This document shows positions 8,653 to 16,310 of a stretch of DNA of 64,000 nt, one piece after another (position 1 is the first letter of the stretch; every line of letters begins with the position of its first letter). The DNA comes from Nocardioides sp. T2.26MG-1. GTDB lineage: Bacteria; Actinomycetota; Actinomycetes; Propionibacteriales; Nocardioidaceae. The stretch lies in assembly GCF_950101795.1 (NCBI RefSeq), contig NZ_CATNLZ010000001.1, positions 503,382 to 567,381 on the forward strand, written 5' to 3'. Position numbers and translations under genes: made by a program. The notes under the pieces are model-generated. The model ran no database searches. It saw only the letters and a list, made by a program, of their open reading frames with translations, and was not told where the DNA came from.

Positions 8653-9453
8653 ATGGCGACCCGGTCCACCGCGGCCTTCTTCGACCTCGACAAGACGATC
8701 ATCGCCAAGTCGAGCACGCTGGCGTTCAGCAAGCCCTTCCAGGCGGGCGGGCTGATCTCACGGCGCGCGGTGCTGCGCTCGGCGTACGCCCAGTTCGTCT
8801 ACCTGGTCGGCGGCGCGGACCACGACCAGATGGAGAAGATGCGACAGTTCATGTCGCAGCTGTGCGCCGGCTGGGACGTCGCCACCGTCCGCGAGATCGT
8901 CGCCGACACCCTGCACAACATCGTCGACCCGCTCGTGTACGACGAGGCCGTCAGCCTGATCGAGGAGCACCGGCTCGCGGGCCGCGACGTCGTGGTGGTC
9001 TCCGCGTCCGGGGCCGAGGTCGTCGGGCCGATCGCCGAGATGCTCGGCGCCGACCGGGTGATCGCGACCCGCATGGAGATCGAGGACGGCCGCTACACCG
9101 GCGGCATCGAGTACTACGCCTACGCCGAGGAGAAGGCCCGCGCGATCGAGGAGCTGGCCGCCGCGGAGGGCTACGACCTCGCCAACAGCTATGGCTACAG
9201 CGACTCGGTCACCGACGTCCCGATGCTCGAGGCCGTCGGCCACGCCCATGCGGTCAACCCCGACAAGGAGCTGCGCAAGGTCGCCGCCGAGCGGGGCTGG
9301 CCGGTCCTGGTGTTCACCAAGCCGGTCACGCTGCGCTCCCGGGTGCCGCTGCCGCCCGCCAAGCCCACCCTCGCCGCGCTGGCCGTCGGCGGCGTCGTCG
9401 CGGTCGGCGGCGTGATGTGGGCCAACGCGCGCAAGCGGCGGCCCGGCGCCTGA
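8653..9453 (+). CDS. HAD-IB family phosphatase with C-terminal membrane anchor
   Basis: A 266-residue SerB-like HAD hydrolase. Motif I is FDLDKT (catalytic D11 and D13), motif II is VVVSASG, and motif III/IV is YGYSDSVTDVPML near residues 180-190. HAD-IB members are phosphoserine-type or lysophospholipid-type phosphatases; the true substrate is not evident. The C-terminus has a single hydrophobic helix (LAALAVGGVVAVGGVMW) followed by a basic tail, suggesting membrane attachment with the enzyme in the cytoplasm. The start was chosen at 8653 because of the leaderless -10 box. Orthologue position: Rv3661. Confidence 0.87.
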   Translation: MATRSTAAFFDLDKTIIAKSSTLAFSKPFQAGGLISRRAVLRSAYAQFVYLVGGADHDQMEKMRQFMSQLCAGWDVATVREIVADTLHNIVDPLVYDEAVSLIEEHRLAGRDVVVVSASGAEVVGPIAEMLGADRVIATRMEIEDGRYTGGIEYYAYAEEKARAIEELAAAEGYDLANSYGYSDSVTDVPMLEAVGHAHAVNPDKELRKVAAERGWPVLVFTKPVTLRSRVPLPPAKPTLAALAVGGVVAVGGVMWANARKRRPGA

Positions 9454-10015
9454 GGTCGCTCCGCCGGGCGACCGGGACGTTCCATCCCTCGGAGCTCGGC
9501 GTGCGACCGAGCGTCCCATCGACCTGCAGCTGAGCGGGTGCAGCGCGGTCGAGGCTGGCGGGGCAACCCGTCCGGGACCGCCCCGGGGCGGCCGACGGCC
9601 CGCGACCTGCCGCCCCCGTCGACGCGCGGAAGTCAATACTCGAAGGTCCTTGAACGTGCGACGAATCAGGCGTAGACACGGACTCAGAACTCAACAGGGC
9701 AGCACGTGATCCGGGTACCCACGCGGCGATCTACCCTTCCTACAGGGCGCGAGCCGGCCGGGACCTTCCCGCGGCAGCAGTTAGATGTTGCACGCCTGGT
9801 AACCATCGGATTCACGTGTCAGCGACGGCACCCGGACCAATCACACACAACCGTCGGGTGCCGTTCGCATGTCCGAGGGCAGTGGACCGCGACGAAGGAG
9901 CGGTCCGCGTCGCCCGAGGAGGTTGAGGGCGCCCACGGCTGAGCCCGCGAAGCCGTGACGGCGCGTCTCGAAACCCAGCCAGAGGTCAGGTCGCATCAGC
10001 CCCAGGCAGCGGTCC
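9454..10015. other. Intergenic region with dyads and a lower-GC patch, no gene found
   Basis: I find no convincing coding sequence here. Just after the HAD stop there are GC-rich dyads (GGTCGC/GCGACC near 9454-9473, then GGGACG...CGTCCC), probably a transcription end. From about 9620 to 9880 base composition drops well below the neighbours. A 10-bp dyad lies at 9825-9834 and 9855-9864 (ACGGCACCCG/CGGGTGCCGT). The patch could hold a promoter or a small RNA. A 78-codon open frame at 9706-9942 has no start signal or recognisable motif and is not annotated. Confidence 0.5.
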
Positions 10016-10220
10016 GGTGGTTTCGAGGCTCGCTTCGCTCGCACCTCAACCACCGTGACCGGCCGGGCGGTTTCGAGGCTCGCTCCGCTCGCACCTCAAC
10101 CACCGTGCGACGTCCGCTCGCACCTCAACCACCGTGCGACGTCCGCTCGCACCTCAACCACCGTGCGACGTCCGCTCGCACCTCAACCACCGTGCGACGT
10201 CCGCTGGCACCTCAACCACC
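10016..10220 (+). repeat. REP-like palindromic repeats with 29-bp tandem expansion
   Basis: Two full copies of an imperfect palindromic element lie at 10016-10054 and 10069-10104. Each starts GGTTTCGAGGCTCGCT and ends GCACCTCAACCACC. Then follow four head-to-tail 29-bp units (10105-10133, 10134-10162, 10163-10191, 10192-10220), each carrying only the right half (CGCTCGCACCTCAACCACC plus GTGCGACGTC). The last unit has one change (CTCG to CTGG). The same element recurs at 26111-26275. The downstream Fic-like gene takes its stop codon from the array edge. Confidence 0.9.
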
Positions 10221-10940
10221 GTGGGGCGTCCGCAGCGGGCTCGCCTCGGCGCCGGCGGCGTACGCCTCGGCCGCGTACAGCAGCCACGCGTGCACGCCGG
10301 CCGGGCCGCCCCCGGCGTACCCCCGCAGGTTCGACTCGTACGCCGCCCGCAGCGCGAGGTGACCGGCCTCGGGGACGACGAGCGACTTCTCGTCGACGCC
10401 CCGCGCGACGAGCACCAGCCGCTCGGCGGCGCGGGCCACGATGCCGTTGTGCGACGCGAACGGCGCAGCGGTCGCGAGCTCGGCGTGCACGACCGCGGCG
10501 ACCAGCAGCGCCGGCGCGGTGGCGCTCGCCACCAGCAGGTCGCCGACACCGCGCAGCCGGGCGGCCGCGGCCTCGTCGCGGGGGCGCCCCCGGGAGTCGG
10601 CGGGCTGGCTCGCGGAGGCCAGCGCGTGGATGCGCGCCAGCGCCTGCAGCGGCGTACGGGACAGCGCCGGGACGAGCGAGAGCAGCTCGGCGGACACCCG
10701 CACCGAGTCGGCGGCCACCTCGTCGCCCCGCCCCTCGCGCACGTCGGCCAGCGACGCGGTCGACCCCTCCAGCACCGCGCTCGCGTGGGCGCCGCGCAGC
10801 AGGCTCTCGGCGGTCGTCTCGGGCGAGGTGCGCCGCAGCCCGCGGTCGCGCAGCATCGCGTCGATGCCGTCCCGCGCAGCGGCGTACGCCGACGGCACGC
10901 CTTCGAGGGACGCCAGGCGCGACAGGGGGTCTTGGCTCAC
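10212..10940 (-). CDS. Degenerate Fic-fold protein (Rv3662c-like position)
   Basis: A 242-residue protein. Residues 152-170 read H-AELATAA-PF-ASHNGIVA-R. This lines up with the Fic active-site motif H-x8-PF-x-[D/E]GNGR-x2-R but has Ser, His and Ile in place of the acidic residue, first Gly and first Arg. Residues 54-60 (SAVLEGS) resemble the Fic inhibitory helix motif [S/T]-x3-E-[G/N]. The catalytic His is kept, while the ATP-phosphate-binding residues are largely lost, so AMP transfer is doubtful. The role is unknown. The GTG at 10940 lies 8 nt after a TACTGT -10 on the minus strand, consistent with a leaderless mRNA. Its stop codon is provided by the repeat array. Confidence 0.72.
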   Translation of the reverse strand: MSQDPLSRLASLEGVPSAYAAARDGIDAMLRDRGLRRTSPETTAESLLRGAHASAVLEGSTASLADVREGRGDEVAADSVRVSAELLSLVPALSRTPLQALARIHALASASQPADSRGRPRDEAAAARLRGVGDLLVASATAPALLVAAVVHAELATAAPFASHNGIVARAAERLVLVARGVDEKSLVVPEAGHLALRAAYESNLRGYAGGGPAGVHAWLLYAAEAYAAGAEASPLRTPHGG

Positions 10941-10975
10941 GGGATCCCACAGTATCTGCGAGTACGGTTGCCTCG
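10941..10975. promoter_or_regulatory. Divergent leaderless promoters in 35 bp
   Basis: Only 35 bp separate the GTG of the minus-strand Fic-like gene from the ATG of the plus-strand methyltransferase. On the plus strand TACGGT (10963-10968) ends 7 nt before the ATG. On the minus strand TACTGT ends 8 nt before the GTG. The two -35 regions must lie across each other, so the promoters probably compete. Confidence 0.55.
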
Positions 10976-11797
10976 ATGAGCGACCAGCCCTCCCCCTCGC
11001 CCGCGCTGTCGTTCGGTGACGTCGCGGCCGCCTACGACCGCGCCCGCCCCTCCTACCCCCGCGAGGCCGTCGCCTGGCTCGCCGGCGAGCAGCCCGCGAC
11101 GGTCCTCGAGCTCGGCGCCGGCACCGGCAAGCTCACCTCCGTCCTCGTCGCCCTCGGCCACGACGTGCACGCGACCGACCCCGACGAGCAGATGCTGGCC
11201 GTCCTTCGCGAGCGGCTCCCCGACGTGCCCACCTCGGTCGCGGGCGCCGAGGACCTGCCCGCCGCGGACGCGTCGTACGACGTCGTGGTGGTCGCCCAGG
11301 CGTTCCACTGGTTCGACCACGAGCGGGCGCTGCCCGAGATCGCCCGGGTGCTCAAGCCCGGGGGCCGGCTGGCGGTCGTGTGGAACGCCCGCGACGAGCG
11401 GATCCCGTGGGTGCGCCGGCTGGGTGCGCTGATCGGCAGCCCGGAGCAGCTGCGCTCGATGGAGCAGGTGGAGTCCAGCGAGCTGTTCGGCCCGGTCGAG
11501 GAGGACACGCTCCGCCACTGGCAGGTCGTGGACCGCGAGTCGATCGCGGACCTCGCCCTCTCGCGCTCCGCCATCGCCACGCTCGACGCGGAGGCGCGGG
11601 CCGCGAAGCTCGCCGAGGTCGTGGCGTTCTACGACGACTTCGGGCGCGGCATGGACGGCATGCAGCTGCCCTACGTCGCCTGCTGCTTCCGCAGCACCGT
11701 CGCCGAGCGGGCCACCCCTGCCGCCGAGACCGACGAGGGCGCCGCACCGGTCACCGACGGCTCCGACACCGACATGCTGCTCATCGACTTCCGCTGA
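10976..11797 (+). CDS. Class I SAM-dependent methyltransferase
   Basis: A 273-residue protein of the UbiE/Methyltransf_11 type. Motif I VLELGAGTGKLT binds S-adenosylmethionine (residues ~43-54). Motif II region DVHATDPDEQML and post-motif segments VVVAQAFHWFDHERAL and EIARVLKPGGRLAVVWN follow. The HWFDHE stretch is typical of actinobacterial small-molecule methyltransferases; the substrate is unknown. The ATG at 10976 fits the leaderless promoter. Only 2 nt separate its stop from the sensor kinase ATG, so it may lead the LytS/LytTR operon. Confidence 0.85.
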   Translation: MSDQPSPSPALSFGDVAAAYDRARPSYPREAVAWLAGEQPATVLELGAGTGKLTSVLVALGHDVHATDPDEQMLAVLRERLPDVPTSVAGAEDLPAADASYDVVVVAQAFHWFDHERALPEIARVLKPGGRLAVVWNARDERIPWVRRLGALIGSPEQLRSMEQVESSELFGPVEEDTLRHWQVVDRESIADLALSRSAIATLDAEARAAKLAEVVAFYDDFGRGMDGMQLPYVACCFRSTVAERATPAAETDEGAAPVTDGSDTDMLLIDFR

Positions 11798-11799
11798 CC

Positions 11800-12915
11800 A
11801 TGGCCCGTCCGTGGCGCCGCCGGCATCTCGGGACCGAGGCCGACCGGGCCACGTTCCGGACCCTGCACAGCGCCTCCCTCGCGTCGCCCGCGCTGCGGGA
11901 GGGCCTGACCCCCGCCAGCGCGGAGCGCAGCATCCGGCACCTGCACGACCTGCTCGGAACACCCGCGCTGGCGCTGACCGACACCGCGACGACGCTGGCC
12001 TGGCACGGCAGCGGGCAGCACCACCAGGAGCAGTCCCCGGCCCTGGCGGCGGCCACGATCGAGCGCGGCAGCACCCGGATGTTCGACCGCGGCGACCTGC
12101 CCTGCGACGTGCCCGGCTGCGAGGTGCGGACCGCGATCGTCAGCCCGCTGGTCGTCGAGGAGCGCGTGGTCGGCACGCTGCAGGTCTTCGCGGCGTACCC
12201 GACCGCCGGCCTGGCCCGGGCCGCCGACGAGGTCGCGCAGTGGGTGAGCGCGCAGCTCGAGCTCGCCGAGCTCGACGCCTCGCGGACCCGGCTGATGGAG
12301 GCCGAGGTCCGGGCGCTGCGGGCCCAGATCAGCCCGCACTTCATCTACAACTCCCTCGGCGCGATCGCCAGCTTCGTCCGCACCGACCCCGACCGCGCCC
12401 GCGAGCTGCTGCTGGAGTTCGCCGACTTCACCCGCTACTCCTTCCGCCGGCACGGCGAGTACACGACGCTCGCGGAGGAGCTCCGCTCGATCGAGCGCTA
12501 CCTGCTGCTCGAGCAGGCCCGGTTCGGCGACCGGCTCCGGGTCACGCTGCGGATCGCCCCCGAGGTGCTCCCCGTCGCCGTACCCTTCCTCTGCATCCAG
12601 CCGCTCGTCGAGAACGCCGTCCGGCACGGCCTCGAGTCGGCGGAGGGCGGCGGCCACATCCGGATCGTCGCCCGCGACCAGGGTCAGGAGTGCGTGATCG
12701 AGGTGGAGGACGACGGTGCGGGCGAGGACCCCGACGTCGTACGGCGAGCCCTCGCCGGTGACGCCTCACTCGACTCGACGGGCCTGGGGAACGTCGACGG
12801 CCGGCTGCGCAACGCGTTCGGCGACGACTACGGCCTGGTCGTCGAGACCGCACCCGGAGCCGGCACCAAGGTGACCGTCCGGGTGCCCAAGTTCGCCCCA
12901 GGAGTCCACGCATGA
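11800..12915 (+). CDS. LytS-type cytoplasmic sensor histidine kinase
   Basis: A 371-residue kinase without transmembrane segments. A GAF-like sensor region (about 45-150) carries the Cys pair PCDVPGC, which could serve redox or metal sensing (inference). The His_kinase domain contains RAQISPHFIYNSLGAIASF with phospho-acceptor His180, then the ATPase with FLCIQPLVENAVRHG (N box) and ECVIEVEDDGAG plus GLGNVDGRL (G boxes). This is the YpdA/BtsS/LytS family. The partner regulator follows after a 67-bp palindromic repeat. The target is probably the downstream symporter operon. Confidence 0.9.
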   Translation: MARPWRRRHLGTEADRATFRTLHSASLASPALREGLTPASAERSIRHLHDLLGTPALALTDTATTLAWHGSGQHHQEQSPALAAATIERGSTRMFDRGDLPCDVPGCEVRTAIVSPLVVEERVVGTLQVFAAYPTAGLARAADEVAQWVSAQLELAELDASRTRLMEAEVRALRAQISPHFIYNSLGAIASFVRTDPDRARELLLEFADFTRYSFRRHGEYTTLAEELRSIERYLLLEQARFGDRLRVTLRIAPEVLPVAVPFLCIQPLVENAVRHGLESAEGGGHIRIVARDQGQECVIEVEDDGAGEDPDVVRRALAGDASLDSTGLGNVDGRLRNAFGDDYGLVVETAPGAGTKVTVRVPKFAPGVHA

Positions 12916-12982
12916 ACACCCCACGCAATCGCAGGCTCCACTCGCTGCGCTCGCTCCGCCCACGATTCCGCGGGGACCCGTC
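12916..12982 (+). repeat. Intergenic palindromic element, family B copy 1
   Basis: Sits exactly between the kinase stop and the response-regulator ATG. Arms CCCCACGCAATCG (12919-12931) and CGATTCCGCGGGG (12963-12975) are nearly complementary, with a central CGCTGCGCTCGC. Related copies are at 54464-54491 and 62118-62178. Copies 1 and 2 share GCATGA-R-CACCCCACGCAA, which includes the upstream stop codon. Confidence 0.8.
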
Positions 12983-13717
12983 ATGAGCCACCGACTGCGC
13001 GCCCTGGTCGTCGACGACGAGCGGCCGGCCCTCGACGAGCTGCGCTACCTGCTCGAGCGCGACGACCGGATCCGCGAGGTGCTCACCACGGACTCCGCGA
13101 CCGAGAGCCTGCGGATCCTGCGCGAGGGCGACGTCGACGTGGCGTTCCTCGACATCCAGATGCCCGGCCTCACCGGCCTCGAGCTCGCCCAGGTGCTCGG
13201 CCGGTTCCGCAACCCGCCGCGCATCGTGTTCGTCACCGCCCACGAGGGCCACGCCGTCGCGGCCTTCGACGTGCACGCGGTCGACTACGTCCTCAAGCCG
13301 GTGCGGGCCGACCGGCTGGCCGAGGCGGTACGCCGGGTGGTGGCCGGGTCCGACCGGGCGCCGGCCGGCGACGACCCCCAGGTCGCGGTGGAGCGCGGCG
13401 GTGTCACCCGCTTCCTCAGCCGCTCCGACATCACCCACGTCGAGGCGCACGGCGACTACGCGCGGCTGCACACGGCCGAGGGGTCGCACCTGGTGCGCAC
13501 CCCACTGACCACGCTCGAGGAGGAGTGGGCCGGCGCCGGCTTCGTGCGCATCCACCGGTCGCTGCTGGTCTCGCTCGCCCACGTGCGCGAGGTGCGGATG
13601 GACGCCGGTCGCTGCACGGTGGTCGTCGGCGACCCGCCCGTCGAGCTCGGGGTCAGCCGACGGCACACCCGCGAGCTGCGCGAGCTGCTGCTCCAGAGCC
13701 GGACCCGCCGCCCGTGA
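12983..13717 (+). CDS. LytTR-family response regulator
   Basis: A 244-residue regulator. The receiver domain runs over residues 1-120, with the acidic pair VVDDE, phospho-acceptor Asp57 (AFLDIQMPG), Thr in FVTAHEG and Lys in YVLKPV. A LytTR DNA-binding domain follows from ~135 to 240 (HVEAHGDYARLHT, FVRIHRSLLVSLAHV). LytTR proteins bind direct repeats upstream of targets, often transporter genes. It is the cognate partner of the preceding LytS kinase and is coupled by a GTGA overlap to the small membrane protein gene. Confidence 0.93.
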   Translation: MSHRLRALVVDDERPALDELRYLLERDDRIREVLTTDSATESLRILREGDVDVAFLDIQMPGLTGLELAQVLGRFRNPPRIVFVTAHEGHAVAAFDVHAVDYVLKPVRADRLAEAVRRVVAGSDRAPAGDDPQVAVERGGVTRFLSRSDITHVEAHGDYARLHTAEGSHLVRTPLTTLEEEWAGAGFVRIHRSLLVSLAHVREVRMDAGRCTVVVGDPPVELGVSRRHTRELRELLLQSRTRRP

Positions 13718-14091
13718 GCGAGCCCGGACCCTCGCCGGACCGGGTCCGGGTGACCGGCCCGCCGCGCCGCCGTACGCCCACGGCGCGCACGGCGGACATC
13801 GACGACGAGACCCGGCTCGGCGGCATGTACATGGGCTCGCTGCTGCGCGAGCAGCTGCGGCTGGCGCTGGGCGTCCTCACCGTGCTCGGCCTCACCGTCG
13901 GGCTGCTGCCGCTGGTCTTCCACCTGGTCCCGGCGCTGTCGCGATTCGAGGTGCTGGGCGTGCCGCTCGCCTGGCTGCTGCTCGGGGCGCTGGTCTATCC
14001 GTGGCTGCTGGCGCTCGGCTGGATCTACGTGCGCCGGGCCGAGCGCAACGAGCGCGACTTCGCCGAGCTCGTGACGGAGGTCAACCGGTGA
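13714..14091 (+). CDS. Small two-helix membrane protein, symporter partner
   Basis: A 125-residue protein. The GTG at 13714 overlaps the response-regulator stop (GTGA), giving translational coupling. The N-terminus is Pro/Arg-rich and soluble. Helices lie at about 49-70 and 80-105 (VLTVLGLTVGLLPLVFHL and LAWLLLGALVYPWLLALGW), followed by YVRRAERNERDFAELV. Size, topology and place before a sodium:solute symporter match DUF485-type small subunits, like the DUF485 gene at 26436. The exact family is uncertain; a role in assembly or regulation of the symporter is inferred. Confidence 0.75.
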   Translation: MSEPGPSPDRVRVTGPPRRRTPTARTADIDDETRLGGMYMGSLLREQLRLALGVLTVLGLTVGLLPLVFHLVPALSRFEVLGVPLAWLLLGALVYPWLLALGWIYVRRAERNERDFAELVTEVNR

Positions 14092-14098
14092 TCACCCC

Positions 14099-15610
14099 GT
14101 GAACCTCGACGCCGCCCCCGGCATCGTCGCGGTGACCGCGGTGACGATCGCGACGCTGGTGATCGGGACCTGGGGGCTGCGGTTCTCGCGGACGACCAGC
14201 GACTTCTTCGTGGCCTCGCGGTCGGTGCGGCCCCGGCTCAACGCCAGCGCGATCGGCGGGGAGTACCTCTCGGCCGCGTCGTTCCTCGGCGTCGCCGGGC
14301 TGGTGCTCACGTTCGGCGCCGACATGCTGTGGTACCCGGTCGGCTGGACCGCCGGCTACCTCGTGCTGCTGGTGCTGGTGGCCGCGCCGCTGCGCCGCTC
14401 GGGCGCCTACACGCTGCCGGACTTCGCCGAGGCGCGGCTGGGGTCCCGCGCGGTGCGCTCGGTGTGCTCGCTGCTCGTGGTCGCCGTGGGCTGGCTGTAC
14501 CTGCTGCCGCAGTTCCAGGGCGCGGGGATCACGCTGCGCTCCACGATCGGCGCGCCGACCTGGGTCGGGCCGGCGATCGTCGGGATCATCGTCCTGGCCA
14601 ACGTCACCTCGGGTGGGATGCGGAGCATCACGTTCGTCCAGGCGTTCCAGTACTGGCTGAAGCTGACCGCGCTGCTCGTCCCGGCCGCGGTGCTGCTGGC
14701 CGTGTGGGCCGACGACGCGACGCCGTACGCCTCCGGCTCCGACGGCTGGTCGGTGCCGCTGGCCTCCGGCGGGGGTGAGGGGCTGTACGTCACGTACTCC
14801 CTGATCGTGGCGACGTTCCTCGGCACCATGGGGCTCCCGCACGTCGTGGTCCGCTTCTACACCAACCCCGACGGCCGGGCGGCCCGGCGTACGACGCTCG
14901 TCGTGCTCGGCCTGCTCGGTGTGTTCTACCTGCTGCCCCCGTTGTACGGCGCGCTCGGGCGGGTCTACGCGCCGACGCTGGCCGGCACCGACCGGGCGGA
15001 CGCGCTGGTGCTCGAGCTGCCGCGGATCATGCTCGACGGCCCGGCCGGCGAGCTGCTCACCGGCCTGGTCACCGCCGGCGCGTTCGCGGCGTTCCTCTCG
15101 ACCTCCTCCGGCCTGTCGATCGCGGTCGCCGGCGTGCTCAGCCAGGACGTCACCGGCCGGCTGTGGGCCGGGCGGCGCCTCGGCGGCGTGGCGGCGTTCC
15201 GGCTGGGAGCCGTGGTCGCGGTGACCGTCCCGTGCGTGGTCGCACTGGCGGTGCCCAACCTGGGGGTGGCCCGGGCGGTGGGCCTGGCGTTCGCGATGGC
15301 GGCCTCGACGTTCTGCCCGCTGCTGCTGCTCGGCATCTGGTGGCGCCGGCTCACCCCCGCGGGCGCGATCGCCGGGCTACTGGCGGGCGGGGTCGGCTGC
15401 GGCGTCGCGATCGTGTGGACGCTGGTGGTGTCGCGACCGTCCGGGTGGACGGACACGCTCATGGGCCAGCCGGCCGCGTGGTCGTTCCCTCTCGCACTCG
15501 CCACGATGGTCGTGGTCTCGCTGCTCACCGCCCCGCGGATCCCCGCCCACACCGGCCGGTTCCTCGTGCGGCTGCACACGCCTGAGGTGCTCGACCTCGA
15601 CCGCGGGTGA
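14099..15610 (+). CDS. Sodium:solute symporter (SSS family), ActP-like
   Basis: A 503-residue protein with about 13 predicted membrane helices. Family marks are SDFFVASRSVRPRLNASAIGGEYLSAASFLG, TFLGTMGLPHVVVRFYT and AAFLSTSSGLSIAVAGVLSQD, as in acetate/pyruvate symporters (ActP, MctC). The substrate is probably a short monocarboxylate. It is the last gene of the kinase-regulator-small protein-symporter operon, comparable to LytTR systems that control pyruvate or acetate uptake (BtsSR/YpdAB), although those use other transporter families. Start is GTG at 14099, 7 nt after the previous stop. A second, paralogous symporter lies at 26812. Confidence 0.88.
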   Translation: MNLDAAPGIVAVTAVTIATLVIGTWGLRFSRTTSDFFVASRSVRPRLNASAIGGEYLSAASFLGVAGLVLTFGADMLWYPVGWTAGYLVLLVLVAAPLRRSGAYTLPDFAEARLGSRAVRSVCSLLVVAVGWLYLLPQFQGAGITLRSTIGAPTWVGPAIVGIIVLANVTSGGMRSITFVQAFQYWLKLTALLVPAAVLLAVWADDATPYASGSDGWSVPLASGGGEGLYVTYSLIVATFLGTMGLPHVVVRFYTNPDGRAARRTTLVVLGLLGVFYLLPPLYGALGRVYAPTLAGTDRADALVLELPRIMLDGPAGELLTGLVTAGAFAAFLSTSSGLSIAVAGVLSQDVTGRLWAGRRLGGVAAFRLGAVVAVTVPCVVALAVPNLGVARAVGLAFAMAASTFCPLLLLGIWWRRLTPAGAIAGLLAGGVGCGVAIVWTLVVSRPSGWTDTLMGQPAAWSFPLALATMVVVSLLTAPRIPAHTGRFLVRLHTPEVLDLDRG

Positions 15611-15625
15611 GCCGGCCCCCTCCCG

Positions 15626-15702
15626 CTTGTAACGCTCCGATATTGCCCCACCGGGACAGTGCTTCCACGCTCAGCGGGCGGACCATCATGGAGCGTTACA
15701 AG
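15626..15702. repeat. 77-bp inverted-repeat element, family C copy 1
   Basis: Perfect 13-bp terminal inverted repeats CTTGTAACGCTCC / GGAGCGTTACAAG enclose about 51 bp containing CCACGCTCAG. It lies between the convergent ends of the symporter and globin genes. Copy 2, in the same orientation, is at 16223-16298; the two bracket the globin gene. Confidence 0.88.
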
Positions 15703-15715
15703 GGACGGCGGCGGG

Positions 15716-16123
15716 TCAGGCCGAGAGCTCCTCGGGGTAGCCCGCCAGCATCAACCCGGCCACGGCCCCGAGCGCCTCGGACCAGGCGGCGGTCATCTCG
15801 GGGGTCCAGGCCTCGCCGCCGAGCTCCTCCATCGCGGCGACCATGCACTCCGCGACCGCGTCGTACATCGGAGCGGTCGCGCCGTACGCCGCGTGCTTGG
15901 CGCCGAGGTCGCCCAGCGTGGTCGTGAGCCAGGCGGGGTCGTCGAGGTGGTCGAGGACGGCGACGACCGCGGTCCGCAGCATCGCGGCCTGCGAGCGGAC
16001 GTCGGCGGAGAACATCGGTCGCACGCCGGGGTAGCGCGCGAACAGGATCTCGTAGAAGCGCGGGGTCAGCCGGTCGTCGCCGTCGGCGAGCACCAGGCTC
16101 TCGGTGAGCAATTCCTTGTCCAT
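15716..16123 (-). CDS. Single-domain globin
   Basis: A 135-residue globin without the FAD/NAD reductase part of flavohaemoglobin. The B-C region RFYEILFARYPGVRPMF, the E-helix segment containing MLRTAVVAVLDHL and the F-helix region LGDLGAKHAAYGATAPMY (proximal His in GAKH) are visible. Single-domain globins with this pattern detoxify nitric oxide or bind oxygen in actinobacteria. The ATG at 16123 (MDKELLTESLVL) is preferred; a longer in-frame start at 16174 would overlap the promoter. The promoter block is nearly shared with the nitrate assimilation operon, which supports a role against NO or nitrite by-products. Confidence 0.85.
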   Translation of the reverse strand: MDKELLTESLVLADGDDRLTPRFYEILFARYPGVRPMFSADVRSQAAMLRTAVVAVLDHLDDPAWLTTTLGDLGAKHAAYGATAPMYDAVAECMVAAMEELGGEAWTPEMTAAWSEALGAVAGLMLAGYPEELSA

Positions 16124-16164
16124 GCCCCCAGGCTCAGCGCGGGCCGTTTCGGCTGCTCGCCCGT

Positions 16165-16222
16165 CGCCGTACAACCGCCGTCAACTCTTCCTCACGGCCT
16201 CACAGCCGACGACCTACTCACC
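16165..16222 (-). promoter_or_regulatory. Globin promoter sharing conserved block with narK
   Basis: Read on the minus strand: GTGAGGCCGTGA, 5 nt, AGTTGACG, 7 nt, TACGGCG (16171-16165). The narK promoter (26044-26100) has the same three blocks at the same spacing. TACGGC is a plausible -10 with a start near 16158. The direct repeat GTGAG-GCC-GTGAG lies at about -35 to -50, where an activator would bind. Confidence 0.6.
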
Positions 16223-16298
16223 CTTGTAACGCTCCTTTATCGCCCCTGGCGGCGAGCCGTCCACGCTCAGGCCGCAGGCCATAAAGGCGCGTTACAAG
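16223..16298. repeat. 76-bp inverted-repeat element, family C copy 2
   Basis: Arms CTTGTAACGCTCCTTTAT and ATAAAGGCGCGTTACAAG match at 17 of 18 positions and enclose 40 bp including CCACGCTCAG. It starts 12 nt beyond the cbiX stop and ends before the globin promoter. Copy 1 is at 15626-15702. It may fold in RNA as a long hairpin that ends or insulates the nitrate operon transcript, or it may be a non-autonomous mobile element. Confidence 0.88.
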
Positions 16299-16310
16299 CG
16301 ACGCAGCGGC

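Noticed and set aside
9706..9942. A 78-codon open frame in the HAD-REP gap
   Set aside because: No ribosome site or promoter in place, no hydrophobic or domain pattern, and its codon third-position GC is unlike real genes nearby.
10105..10220. 29-bp regularly spaced repeats looking like a CRISPR array
   Set aside because: The units are head-to-tail without unique spacers, and the same sequence occurs as palindromic elements elsewhere in the window. No cas genes are present.
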